Below, piece by piece: positions 37,195 to 48,920 of a stretch of 64,000 nucleotides of DNA. Position numbers and translations under genes: made by a program. Each line of letters starts with the position of its first letter. The stretch's first letter is position 1. The DNA comes from Apricaphanius iberus (lineage: Eukaryota; Chordata; Actinopteri; Cyprinodontiformes; Aphaniidae), in the NCBI GenBank assembly GCA_028564705.1, contig JAPXFQ010002633.1:1139001-1203000 (forward strand), given 5' to 3'. Below the pieces are notes generated by a model that saw nothing but the letters and a program-made list of their open reading frames with translations, did not search any database and had not been told where the DNA came from.

Positions 37195-37300
37195 TCAAAA
37201 ACTCCGGCCAAAGTGGAGATCTGCGTTTTCTCCGATTTCAGTATCTGCGTGTGGACAGATAAAAACAGAGTTTTAACTGCCGTAACGACACTATCCACGA
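37195..37300. mobile_element. Possible fish MITE fragment
   Basis: AAAACTCCGGCCAAAGTGG with TCTGCGTTTTCTCC and GTGGACAGATAAAAACAGAG resembles fragments of a dispersed fish DNA element. No ends found. Confidence 0.35.
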
Positions 37301-40120
37301 CAAAAAAATGCTCCAACATCACTTGTGCGACCTGTGTTCACACTCAGAAACAGCATGCAACCACATCATGTCTATTCTTATTAATCTCATGCAATCTTTC
37401 TCCATCTTATCATCCTTTTTCCTTCCATCCCCATCATGCCATTTACATCTCACAAGGAGAGCAACACACAGAAAGGGGGACAAAAAGGGAGGAATTAAAA
37501 GTTTGTTTTTCCAGAGGGGACAACATTCCCAGGCTTGCACCATTCCTCTATCTATTATTAGAGCACACACACACACGAACACACACCAAACGCAAACAAC
37601 AGCTCGTCACCAAGTCACTGGAATTACTACAGAATCTGAAAGCCCAATCTCATATTCTTGTCTTTACAGATCAGACGGACAATTATAGGTACATTTACTT
37701 CCCACTAGAGAGAGAAATCCACTGATGACCCAGAATCAGATGTTTTTATGGTTGCCCGGCTCGGGTTGATGATTGACCAGTTGCAAACGAAGAAGGGCGG
37801 GAGACCCATTTTGATTGGAGACTCAAATTTAATTGGGGTTTGCAGGTTCTGCCAATCCAAATTAGTTTTTACAATACAGTTTTTCAAGTCAAACCTCTTG
37901 CATCATGTCGTGCCCCGCTTGCCTTTGGTGGTTCTTTTAATACTAAGAATGACATTTAGTCCTTCATATACAGGGAAACTGTAGATTCTATCTACTGAAT
38001 TGCAATTTCGAATGTAATCTGAAAAAACTAATTCTATATATGAGTATTTACCAGCCAAATATTTCGACTTAGTCATATTTCTATCAGCATAATTACTTTA
38101 TTCTCACTCCCCATCTCACTAAAATTATTTCCATTCAGCCATTTTACTGCATGATTGTTTGTTTTGGGTGTGGTTACCCACAATGCCTTGGATTGTAGTT
38201 TGATTCATGTATTTGGTTCAGCTGAAGCCAATCGACAATAATTTTTTTTGCTTCTTAGAGCTGCCAAACAGTTCGATTAACTATTTCCACCTCCTGAAAT
38301 GAACCAGACTTTCCAGGCAAATGAGCTTGAGTTCAATGTAACATAGCGGGGGGGAATAGACCCTAAAACTCTTGTTATTTTTAAATCAGTAAGCATATTA
38401 TACAACGTGTCATCATGTCAAGATGATGACAGTCTTTGGTGCAGAAGTTTTTGCTGTGGGAAGAATACTTAGCTATTTTCAACATCAGAGAGATATTAAA
38501 AAGTATAGTCAGAGGAAGCATAACCAGAAGCCTATACTTTCAAACTAGATAAAGATTTTGGCTGTACCTGGAAGTTGGACATATTACAGCAAAGATGTTC
38601 TGCTTTATCTCATTGAAAATACCAATTCTATCTGTCTATGGAACATTAGGAAGTGTTGGAAAGTAAACTCTATAGAGTACTATCACAGATATAAAAAAAA
38701 AATCCAAGACATTTAAAAACATCTTATGGAAAGCACACATTGGCTGATTTTTGCCGAAATGAGGACAGTCCACCGACTAGGTAAGACACACTTTGTAATG
38801 CTGATCTCCTTAAGTAAGCTAATAATTCTAATCATTAATAAAAGATATCTTTAACAGCATAAAATGTCAACAATTAAAAAAAAAATTTTTTAAATTTGAG
38901 TTAAATTCTTTTCACAGAGCTGTGTAATGCCTACTGCTCGCTCTCTTTCTAAAACACTATGGATTAATTTTATTTATTTTACTAAAAATATTTTCATTGC
39001 TAAAACAGTTTGTTTTCTAAGATTACACACAAAGGAGAACAAAAGTAATGAAGTATTATCTAATCTGAATTGGCAGGTCAGATTTCTAGTAAATTACTGG
39101 AAAAAAATCTCAAATATTGAGCTGTGGGAAAGCGCAAGGAGGCTAAAATTTGTTAAAATTGTATTTGATGTTATGTCAAAACATCCTATTATGGTCACTG
39201 TTGAATACTTACAACTAGCATCAATCCGATGTATTATTTTTTTCATGAATGGAGCATATCCACAGTGTAACACCAACAGCCAACTCAAGTTTTCTGCAAA
39301 ACAGAACGAACACGACTACAGAAAAACCTGTCAGTAGGTCAGGGCGTTCAGTCTGGAAGTACCAGGCATATTTTTCTCTTGTCAGAAACACAGCCTACCA
39401 TTAGGAAGATTAGAGATCATCATGTCAATGGTTCTTAAATCATAGTTTGGGTAAAAACAGTGCTTTTTATACCTCAGAGTTAAGAGTTTTAAGGATCTGG
39501 TGGAGCCTACACTCTGAAAGCAATGAGGGGAGGTTTTCAGAGCTCAGGGCCTGAGGAAGATGACAGATTGATGATGTTCTATGGACCACCAATTTGAAAG
39601 CCTACAGCGTATATTTTTCATAAGCTAACAAAAATGGTTTTAAAAGAGAAAAATCTGATTATTACTTGCTACCCAAAAACATTTATAGTCAACTTTCTGG
39701 CAGAGGGAGAACCCGCTGGAGTATGGGTGTTTTTAATGAAGCTGCTAAATAAGCTGTCAGTCTTGGTAAAAGTGGATTTTTCTGAGCACTCTTGTTCTGC
39801 AAAAAACACTTTTTAGGAAGAAAACAGACTTCTAAAAATGTGTGATAAAACTGGTCAACTTTGAGGAGGTCAAGACTACTGCTGCATTGTTGCCTTAAAA
39901 AAAAGCTAAATGAGAGTGATCCCTGCGTATGTTTAAAATTATGGAAATGAAAGAAACCAATTCTTACTAAAATTACAAAAGAGAGTTCAATCTCTCAAAT
40001 GCCACCATCTTCTCTGAGATGGAAGACATTTATAAATGTACTGAGGTGAGGTAGATATATTATTTTTACAGCATACGGGTCAAGGCCAGGTGCATAGGCC
40101 ACTGCAGTTACATGAGAGCT
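37301..40120. other. Intron without identified content
   Basis: Holds the end of a 209-codon plus-strand frame (37096-37725) that crosses a MITE fragment and an AC-rich tract, and a 136-codon frame (38927-39337). Neither is recognisable. A palindrome-like poly-A/T patch lies at 38876-38896. Confidence 0.4.
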
Positions 40121-40286
40121 TAGAGTAACCAGTTAACATATCAAGGTTTATGAAAAATGTGGGAGGAAACTGGAGTAAACAGGGGGAGAAAAACAGAGTC
40201 ATGCTGATAACCTGCACACTCCACAAAGAAAGCCTCCAGCCAACATTAAAGCCAGCAACGTTGAAGCTATGAGACAGTAGTTTATT
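40121..40286 (-). mobile_element. Degraded copy of the GGATGGATGG-tail SINE family
   Basis: The plus strand reads TAGAGTAACCAGTTAACATA, TGTGGGAGGAAACTGGAG and CTGCACACTCCACAAAGAAAG. These match, with wear, the minus-strand SINE body (the GTGGGAGGAAGCCGGAG and CAAACTCCACAC blocks). Confidence 0.65.
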
Positions 40287-40659
40287 ATTTATTCAGGTCT
40301 GATGGATCAAAATTGCGACTTGTGCTGGAATTAATTTACTCTCAAACTATAAAACTAAACTGTGGAGAAAGCAAGAACAGCTGACTTTCTATCAGCGCAC
40401 AGCTCAATGCTGAGGTATGTAGACTTCATTAAAGCTCATTTATAAAAACACCAGAAAGCACAAATTTAAAAACTAATTAAAAGAGGTCAACAGCACAAAA
40501 TCATCATATAAAAGCTGACATGACAAAAAAGTGTTTTAATGGTTTGTAAAAGTATCCAGAGTCAGCAACATTAAAGTACTCTCCAACTTTGTAGCCACAT
40601 AATTAAAAGGCAGTTTTTAGCCTTGAATATGAAGCAAAAAACAAAACTTAATTCTGGGA

Positions 40660-43180
40660 CCAAAGGCTGCGAGCGGCTGTCTGTCTGGTTGAAGCTGTTG
40701 TAGATTTTCAGGATCTTGGTTGATATAACCAATTCTGAAATCTGCTAGAAGACGTTTCAAAGAGACAAAAGATACCTTCACGTATTGATACATCGGTCAC
40801 ACATAAGCATCATGGGTTACAGGAATAACGATCGATACAACTTGGTGTCATTCTTTTAGGTGTGGCAAAGAAAATTAGAGAAAGTGAAAGATCGCAGCTA
40901 ACAGAAAGATGTAACAAGAAAGTGACCCCAGAAGTGAACCTTGTGGAACCCCATAGGTTGGAGAGGCAAGGTGGTACAAAACAATGTCTGTCAGATAAAA
41001 CGTATCAAAAACAACACAGAAGAACAGATACCAGGCAGAAGATTTAGCTTATCCAATGTTATGTGTAGCGTGTCCACAACATTCATTTTAAAATGTAAAC
41101 ACTACTTTATCCAATTTTTAGTATTCTATATTTTCAAGTTTTTACCCTGTTTAAGTATCAGCATTAACATTTATTATAAATGTATGTTATATTGTATTAC
41201 ACATGACAAATTGATAGAAAATTGATGGGAAAGAACCTAAAATGTACAAATATGGTTCAGCTAACCTATTCATTTGTGGAGTCACAGTAAATACTAGGCT
41301 TTATCATTGGTAGGAAATCCACATGTCCAAAATGTTTATTGAGGGGAAACACTTTTTAACAACCAGAAAATAAAAATCACTATTAAATGTATTGTAAAAC
41401 CATCGACCTAGACTGGTCTAACATTAAAAACAGTGAAATACCAATAAATATGACTAAAAAAAGGCACTGCATATCGTACAGCAACAAGAAAGAAGATCTC
41501 AAACATGACCTGTGTGAAGGCACCATCTGTAATTTATCTGGTAGCAAAACATCAAAATAAGATACAAATGAAGCTTTAGCCGGAAGGTATAGAGATTGTT
41601 TAAATTTTTCTTGATGCAGAAAATAAGGTTCAACTTCTGCTTCAATACGGTTGTCCGTGTTGTGGTGCATAACTTATGTTAGGAGCACTACGTGTATTGT
41701 AAGACACACACCAGCACATGAACACACAGTCTTTTATGGCTGAAAGCCTGTTCCCTCTGCATATAAGATCCAGATGTGAACTTTGTGGGAGAGTAGTTAA
41801 AAATAGAGGAAGAGAGGTGAAAGAGAGGGAGAAAGAGAAAGACCAAAACAAGGTTTAAAGGAAGCCAGTCGAACAAACAGTAACAATAATATTAGTGGTT
41901 GGATGTGGGAGGATAGTATGGGTAAACAAGTTAAAATAAATGCATTTCGTTTCCCTTAAACTTCTTTCACTAGAGGTGAAACATTAGCCTCTCTGATGTC
42001 ACCACATTCCTGAGGAGAAAACACTTGTTGATGCAATGGATGATGAAAAATACACAAAAGGGTGACCATCAACTTTCACAAGCCAACAGAAAAACCCCAA
42101 AGCTTTCCTACGGATCCTTTTCTGAAGTATTAGCTGCTTTAGATTTTTCCCAAATCCTGTTGTTCTCTCCTTTTCCTCTCAACAGATACATGAACTTTGC
42201 ATTTTTTGTGAGTGTGCATGAGTGTGTCCATGATGCTCTGAAAATCCCTCCCCCAAACCCACTTCCTGCCCTGCCCTCTCAATGATGACAATTATGGTTT
42301 TTGTAAGAAGGATAACAGAAGAAATAGCTCCATAAAAGGAAGGATTCGTGTTGTTTTCACCTCAGCACACATTTTTCAAATTAAAAGCCAGTACGGCAGG
42401 ATTTTAAAACTAAAATTCTGTTTTTGCAGATGCAAGAGAGGAACGCAAAACAGCATTTATAGCGTGGTGCTAATGTGGTTCTCATGTAGATCTTTCACTG
42501 TATTTAAAAAGAATAAAGCGCAGCCTTCAGTTTGGACAGATATATGTGTTTTCACTGCCATAAATCTAAATGCAGTTTCAGCTGAAAGTGAAATAAATGA
42601 GTGCAAACTCAACTACAGTTTAAACTAATCAAAATGTGAAACCAGATTAGAAAGAGTAAACACAGCTTGATTTATAGATACCGATTTAAACCATTTGTGA
42701 GAAGCTGCCAGCTGCAAACCGCCAAACCAACAGAAAGCCTGTTTACATGAAATTACATGTTATTAGCAAGCTGGATCTTGTTTTACATGTGCTTTTCTGC
42801 TGTCTTTTCATGTCATGCATGTCTCTATTATCAACGCTCTGGCACAAAAGGACTGAAATTACTTTATAGACTGCAAAAATATTAGAACACTGCCTGACAA
42901 TTGAGGTTTATCTTTAAGAACTTTAATGCCAATTTTTACAACCGTGTTTCAATTAATAAAAACGTAAATTTTTAACATTTTCTGTTAATTTTTTTAAATA
43001 ATGCAATTCCTGGCAAGATGTAAATTACCATAATTCCACATCAATTACCATTCTAAATGATTAAAAATTACATCATTACAACGTCATTTGCATTTTGAGG
43101 GAGGATTGCCCTGTTTGAATCTCACACATATAGTTTGCCGTGCTCCTGACTACTGAAAACAAGTACAGCTTCATTGAGAT
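40660..43180. other. Intron without firm content
   Basis: CAAAGGCTGCGAGCGGCTG with GTCTGTCTGGTTGAAGC (40661-40696) looks like part of a dispersed fish repeat, but ends and family were not established. Nothing else recognised. Confidence 0.35.
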
Positions 43181-43189
43181 GAAAGAGGA

Positions 43190-43370
43190 TGTCTGATAAC
43201 TTCAGAAGAAGAAGCGTAGCATCTCCTAAACAAGTCTGAAAAATGGAATCAGCCGTCCCACTGTATCCAAACCAGTCTACAAGAAAAGGACATTCAAAAC
43301 AACCACGATCGTGTCCAGATCTGGCCATTCAAGCAAATTAATCCTGAACATGGATCTCAAGGTATCTTGA
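43190..43370 (+). mobile_element. Weak Tc1-like fragment
   Basis: Blocks such as AAAACAACCACGATCG and CCAGATCTGGCCATTCAAGC loosely follow the N-terminal DNA-binding part of fish Tc1-like elements. Low certainty. Confidence 0.25.
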
Positions 43371-44949
43371 AAATACATTTAACAAGCTTTGGGCCGCATG
43401 TCTGTTGAGCAGTAGAATCCAGTGATTAGACCATCAGTCTAATTAATAAGCTAAAATTAGCTTGGTAGATCCCCAGCATTGCTCAGTAAAGAACAGAGTG
43501 GCCGAAACTCAACATGTTCTGCATGATTCTAAATCATGAGATGCTTAATTAAATCTATGCATCAGAAATAAAATACCCACAAACACTGTCATAGGTAGAA
43601 AAGTTAGAACTGTAGTCATCACTGTATGTTAATCATACAGGTTTTGCTGCATCTCTTGATTTTAAATAAAATTAAGTAGAACATATTATATTAGAAAATA
43701 TTTTTAAGCTTTGTGAGATACTCTGATCCTTTTTGTTTGAAAGTTATCCACAAAAAAAGTATTTTATACTAGCCGATGCCTTGTATTCTCTGCTAGAACC
43801 GATTCACAGTTTATATTTAGATTCTACCCACCCATGAATACCAGCACCTAAAATCGTGATGTGCATCTGAAGTCACTTTATATATAAGGATATACTTTAC
43901 TTTAAAAGTGTTGATGACTTTCCCATAATTCTTTCTAACATGAATGAAGAGTAAATTAATTCATAAAGTTAAAAAAAAACTGTACTTCTTGTGAAACAAA
44001 CATTTGTGAAATAAAATAATTATTATGTTTAACTCGCAGTGGAGCCAGGCAAAGAAAGAACAAACAAGAGACAGAAAGAAAGAGAAAAAAGTAGAGAAAT
44101 TTTGTTTTTGTTCACTTTTTCGCTCGCTCATCATTAATCTATAACCTTGTAACAATTCAGCTAAAGATGCGGCTGCACAAGTATTATGAATAAGATAACA
44201 GCGATACAACAAATGGAAGCAAAAGCATCACAGTGAAAGGAGTCAGAAAACAGAAACGAAATGAGTGAAGGTCATTTTTGTTTCAGGTGTGTCTTTTGAA
44301 GAATTTCTGTCTCCATCCCTACATGATAAAAATCCTCAATTTGCTTTACACTAGAGATAAGACACCATGTTTAAGTGCTTGCATGACATTTACTGGAAAC
44401 TTTGCTTTCCGGTGGAGTTTAATTGTGATCGACAGCCACTGCCCTAGATCAGAACTTCAAAGTTAATGTTCTAAATAAGATACTTTAAAGAGGAAAAAAT
44501 GTTGAGGCCTTCTTGAACATAAGAAGGCCATTGAGCAGTGAAGAAGGACTACATTGTTTCAGGAAAAAACGGTTAGCGACAACCCTCTGAATGCTGTCAC
44601 TGGGTGATGGGAGCCTCGTGTGAACCCTTCTAACAGACGCAAACATTCCTCCAGTCAGATAAATGGCAGTCATCCTCATTAACCATCATCATCATTGCCA
44701 TAGCGATTACTGATGTTATTTCTGGCAAGATATAAACTTCGCTGGATGGGTGTGTGAGACAGCCAAGGGACAGAGGAGCAAAATAGATACTCTAGACTAA
44801 AACTAATAAAAATAAATCAAACTGATATGACAGATATATACAGTGAAAAATGAAACATGTTTTTTTGTGTGGGTTTTTTTTGTGTCAGACTGTGGAAAAA
44901 AAGGTTTCAGGTCATTAAAAATCTTTAATATTAAACAATACAGTTAACC

Positions 44950-45060
44950 TATAGCCAGCCATCCAAAATTACTCCAAGAGGACATTGAGAGCTCATCCAG
45001 GAGGACACACAAACACCTCAAAAAACTTTTAAAGCACTGCAGGCATGATTGGTTTAGGTT
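44950..45060 (+). mobile_element. Tc1-like transposase N-terminal fragment
   Basis: TCCAAAATTACTCCAAGAGG, ACATTGAGAGCTCATCCAGG and AGGACACACAAACACCTC follow the linker between the helix-turn-helix domains of a fish Tc1-type element (Q-E-D-I-E-S-S-S-R-R-T-H-K-H-L). Confidence 0.55.
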
Positions 45061-45480
45061 AAAGGGAAAGTAACGCATTTTATAACCTAGACCTTATTTA
45101 TGGCATGCATTATGTTCATTTACTCACCCAGACAAGTTTGGAGCCACTTGGAGTCCTTCGGGAGAAGTTTATATCCATTCACAATCAGCGTATAGCTGTG
45201 GGAGTTAATGGAGCAACCAGTGTGCAGCCTCTTAATTAGACATTATCTGCCAAAAAACTCATTTCACCAATGTTTTTTTATGAATCACTAGCACTATTTC
45301 CTTGAGAGTTCAGAACGTTTCTGAGGTATTCTTTTGTTGTCTGCAGAGGTCTTACAGGCTTTTAATCACCGGATTCCATCTTACACTAACCAGCAATTTA
45401 AATGACGTCACAGCCGTTCGCCTTTACGCCTGTGGTCTGTGTATAGGTTGCTGAAGTTAGTCCACTGAGTCATTTTGTTT
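45061..45480. mobile_element. Possible dispersed fish repeat
   Basis: CTAGACCTTATTTATGGCATG, ACTCACCCAGACAAGTTTGG and CAGTGTGCAGCCTCTTAATT resemble a repeat seen in other fish genomes. No terminal repeats found. Confidence 0.3.
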
Positions 45481-45844
45481 GTGCAACTTGAAAACGTGCA
45501 AAACTGAAAAATCCAGATTATGGCAGCGGCAAGTTTTGTTCAACCAAACTAATGAGTGTGTCATAGTGATTCACCCCTTACTCACACAGTAAAATGTCAC
45601 ATCGGCTACCAGTATAAAAACCGATCGCTCAAATCAGGGAGACAAAAATATTATTAAATAAGAATACGTCATTTAAAAGACTGAAAGATAACTCAAAATT
45701 GGCTGGGCTGGTACTGGTAGCAACTATTATTCTTCCTACTACTATTATATGATTTTTAAAAGCGCTTCAAATACATGAACTGTGAAACATACATATAGGA
45801 AGCAAAGATAATTAAATGAATATAACTACCAAACATATTTGAGT

Positions 45845-45890
45845 TGGGCTGCACAATATTGGCAAAACATTGTGATATTGTTAAAAAAAA
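45845..45890. mobile_element. hAT-like end fragment
   Basis: GGGCTGCACAATATTGGC with TGTGATATTG is a typical outer end of fish hAT-type elements. No second end nearby. Confidence 0.45.
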
Positions 45891-46199
45891 GACTACTTTA
45901 GTGATGGAAATTTTAGCTGAGATCATTCCAGATTTTCCTTAGCATTATTTCTTTTCCATCCTCACAATGTCCCCACCACTCTAAGATTTCTAATCTTAGT
46001 CAATAAGAAGATCAAAACATTAAGGACAGTGCAAGTCCATTCAAGAAGCCCAATATATCGATGGAAAGCTGAGTTTTAATGAATGACACCTGAGATATTC
46101 CAACCACACACTGTATCCAAGTAGTCAAGGTTTTATTCTGGGGGAGCAAATGTTTTCTTGGTGCAAAATTCATATAAAAAGGTATTTATAAGGTTTTTT

Positions 46200-46440
46200 T
46201 CTCATTGTGCAGCTATAAACTTTTATATCAAGTGCCAGAAGTAGGTCTCGAGATGATGTTTAGATTTTTTGAGATTTTTCTTAGCATCTTGCGGCTTGCT
46301 CTCAGGGTGAACTTGCCCAGACGACCCCATGTTAGCTACTGCTTTAAAGATCCTCCATTTCTAGAATATTTTCTGGATGGTGGAATGGCTCATTTTAAAC
46401 TTTTTAAAGACTTATTTAACTTCCTTTAACTTCTAAGCCC
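46200..46440 (-). pseudogene. Tc1-like transposase N-terminal pseudogene
   Basis: Minus-strand reading gives K-K-F-K-M-S-H-S-T-I-Q-K-I, then, after a stop and a frameshift, G-R-L-G-K-F-T-L-R-A-S-R-K-M-L-R-K-I-S-K. These are the helix-turn-helix and G-R-P-like linker of Tc1 transposases. The plus-strand frame at 46205-46429 is only its shadow. Confidence 0.6.
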
Positions 46441-48714
46441 TTCCGATTTAAAGACGGGCTTCACTGTCTCTTCAACAGTCAGAATCAAATCAGACAGATT
46501 CCTGTTTCAAACAGAACAAACCTCCTTCAAAATGCTCATTACTAATGTTCTCATATATACTGATGTGAGAAATATGAGTCCTATTTTTTCCTCACCAAAA
46601 AATGTTTCTTCCTATATTACCTTTCCTGAAAATGTAGAAATATTTTCTTCTGTTTTTTTGTTTATTCAAATGATTTAAATGTCAGTATTGCTAAAATTGA
46701 TACACAATATCCATATGTCCCAGTAGATAATAAAGGAAAAACAGAGGCAAATGGCTCTTATGTTCTTCCACATGACTATCGACACCCAGAATCCCAGTGA
46801 AAGTGTAAAACATAAATATTAAGCAGAGTTGTGTCTTGTATATTGGTAAAGTATATAATCAAACAAATAATGCAGTCTAAATAATAATAATGAGGTTCTT
46901 CAGCCTAAAATAAAAACTACGACTTTCAGTGACGTATATATGTTTAGATCCAACCTAAGAATTGTATATATATGAGCTCAGAAAAAGATTAAACAGAACT
47001 TAAACTTTTAGGAAACCGACTGAGAACACGGCTGATGTATTTAGAGACAATAAGCGCATAGCGAATGTAAACTGGCTTGCATAAGCCAAAGCTGAGTGCA
47101 TGTTAAAAGCAATGTCATTCAAATGAAGTGATTAATGTCACTAGTTCATTTCACTTTGATCACGACGTGATCAAAAGAAACACAAGAACATTACGACCAA
47201 CACTAGAGTGATGCAAACCACATGCTGTGAGTGTTATGACAGCACAGATGTTTAATCCATGAAATGACAGTGTTGTTGAAGTAATATGATGACAGCAGCA
47301 TAGGGCAAAGTATTACAAGCCATTTGCTTAATAAAACACCAAAGTCCACTTTTCAGGCTGCTCTAAAAGGTTTAAACAAAACCACACAGTTTTTGATGAA
47401 GTCTTAAGCAACCAAATTAGCTAAATTTATCCTCAGTAAAAATATAAAGAAAACAAAAAGTGAGACTGAAGCTGATGTTTAAATCCGAAACAGAATCTAT
47501 TCTGGACACAAAGAACAAATATCACCTGCCTGCTGGGTATCTTTGGTTTTAAGCCGTCCCTTTTTTCCATCTTCATCTTCCTCTCCCTGAGCTTTGATCC
47601 GTGAGCCCAGCAGACATTCAGGAACAGCACTACGACACGTTCGACGACTTTCATTCCCGTTTTCATGTACGTTTCTTAACTTGCAGCTAGAGCACGACCC
47701 AAATCGGCGAAGAGATGCCATGAGACAGACGAAGGACAAGGTGAGCGTAAGATAAAGAGGCAAAGAAAAGAGAAGGAGCGCTTCATAGTTCATGTTTCTC
47801 TGGATGACAAAACTATGAGGGAATGCTCAATGGTTAAATCAACCCACAGTTAGATCGGGGCCCAAAGTCTATGTATGAGTTTTTTTGTGCTGTGCCTGGG
47901 TCCTACCACGCTCTGAAACACGCTATGTAATATGCAGCCTGATGCAAGGAGGGCACAGTTGTGGCACTGTGTGAGACACTCTGGGAGCAAGTCTTTAACA
48001 ATGAGTTCCTGTAAAAATAAGCTCACATGCATTCCCATCTTACATTCATAAATGCATGATGATGTAACTGTGTCTACCCACATTCTGACTGCTTATGTCA
48101 AACACTTTTTGGTTGTTATCATTTGTCAAATAAACCAAGAAAATTTCACTTCATACTGTTCCAACAATTCATTTTTGGTTGATTTTTAGATGCTAAAGTA
48201 AGTGCTAGTGCAACATGCTAGTGGAGCATTAAAAACCAGAGATGTCCCTCCCCAACCTGTTGCTGCACACTGCGAGTTAGTTGGTTGGAAGAAGGTCCCT
48301 ACACTTTTCACTCATGAGTAAGACAAACTGACACTTTAAAATATTTTATATGTATAAATATTGTAGAAAGGCTGAACTAGTCCCCCTCCCATCGCTTTTA
48401 TTATGGTAAAATTGTTTTTAATCAACTGTTTCCACAATATGACAAGTAACTAAGCACAGGCTAGCTTCCTAAACAGGTAGCCCCACCAATTAATCTGCTT
48501 ATATCAGTCTTTTATTGGGCTTAGAGTGGCAAATATAGCTAATTCTGCATAATGTTTTTAAAAGTAATGAAATTGTAGTATACATTTGAGTTTTTTGTAT
48601 ATTTATTTCCTGTAAATGCTACGAAATTATGAAACATGGTATTTTTTACAGAAATGCCAAATCCTTACATATCAGTTTTGAAGCCTTGTTGTTTATTCTT
48701 GTAATTGATTTAAT

Positions 48715-48920
48715 ACTGGTCTTTGACTGGACCATTCTAACACATGAATATGCTTTCTTCCAAACCATTATACCTCTGGATGCATAACTAGGGTTCCATT
48801 TCTCCAATTACTGCTTCTCTTCCTCAGCTTGTCCTGATAGGCTTGCAGCGGGTTTTAACCAAACGCTGCATTAAACTTTGTAACACCAACTTTATCCACG
48901 ACTGATTTTACATGGGTTTT
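48715..48920 (-). mobile_element. Tc1/mariner-like relic
   Basis: GGTCTTTGACTGGACCATTC, TAACACATGAATATGCTTTC and CTTCCAAACCATTATACCTC match a widespread fish Tc1-type repeat read in reverse. No ends kept. Confidence 0.5.

Noticed and set aside
38927..39337. 136-codon plus-strand frame
   Set aside because: No family resemblance; AT-rich composition like the rest of the intron.
47433..47793. 98-codon minus-strand frame with a hydrophobic start resembling a signal peptide
   Set aside because: No recognised domain, and the frame is not supported by splice or promoter signals.
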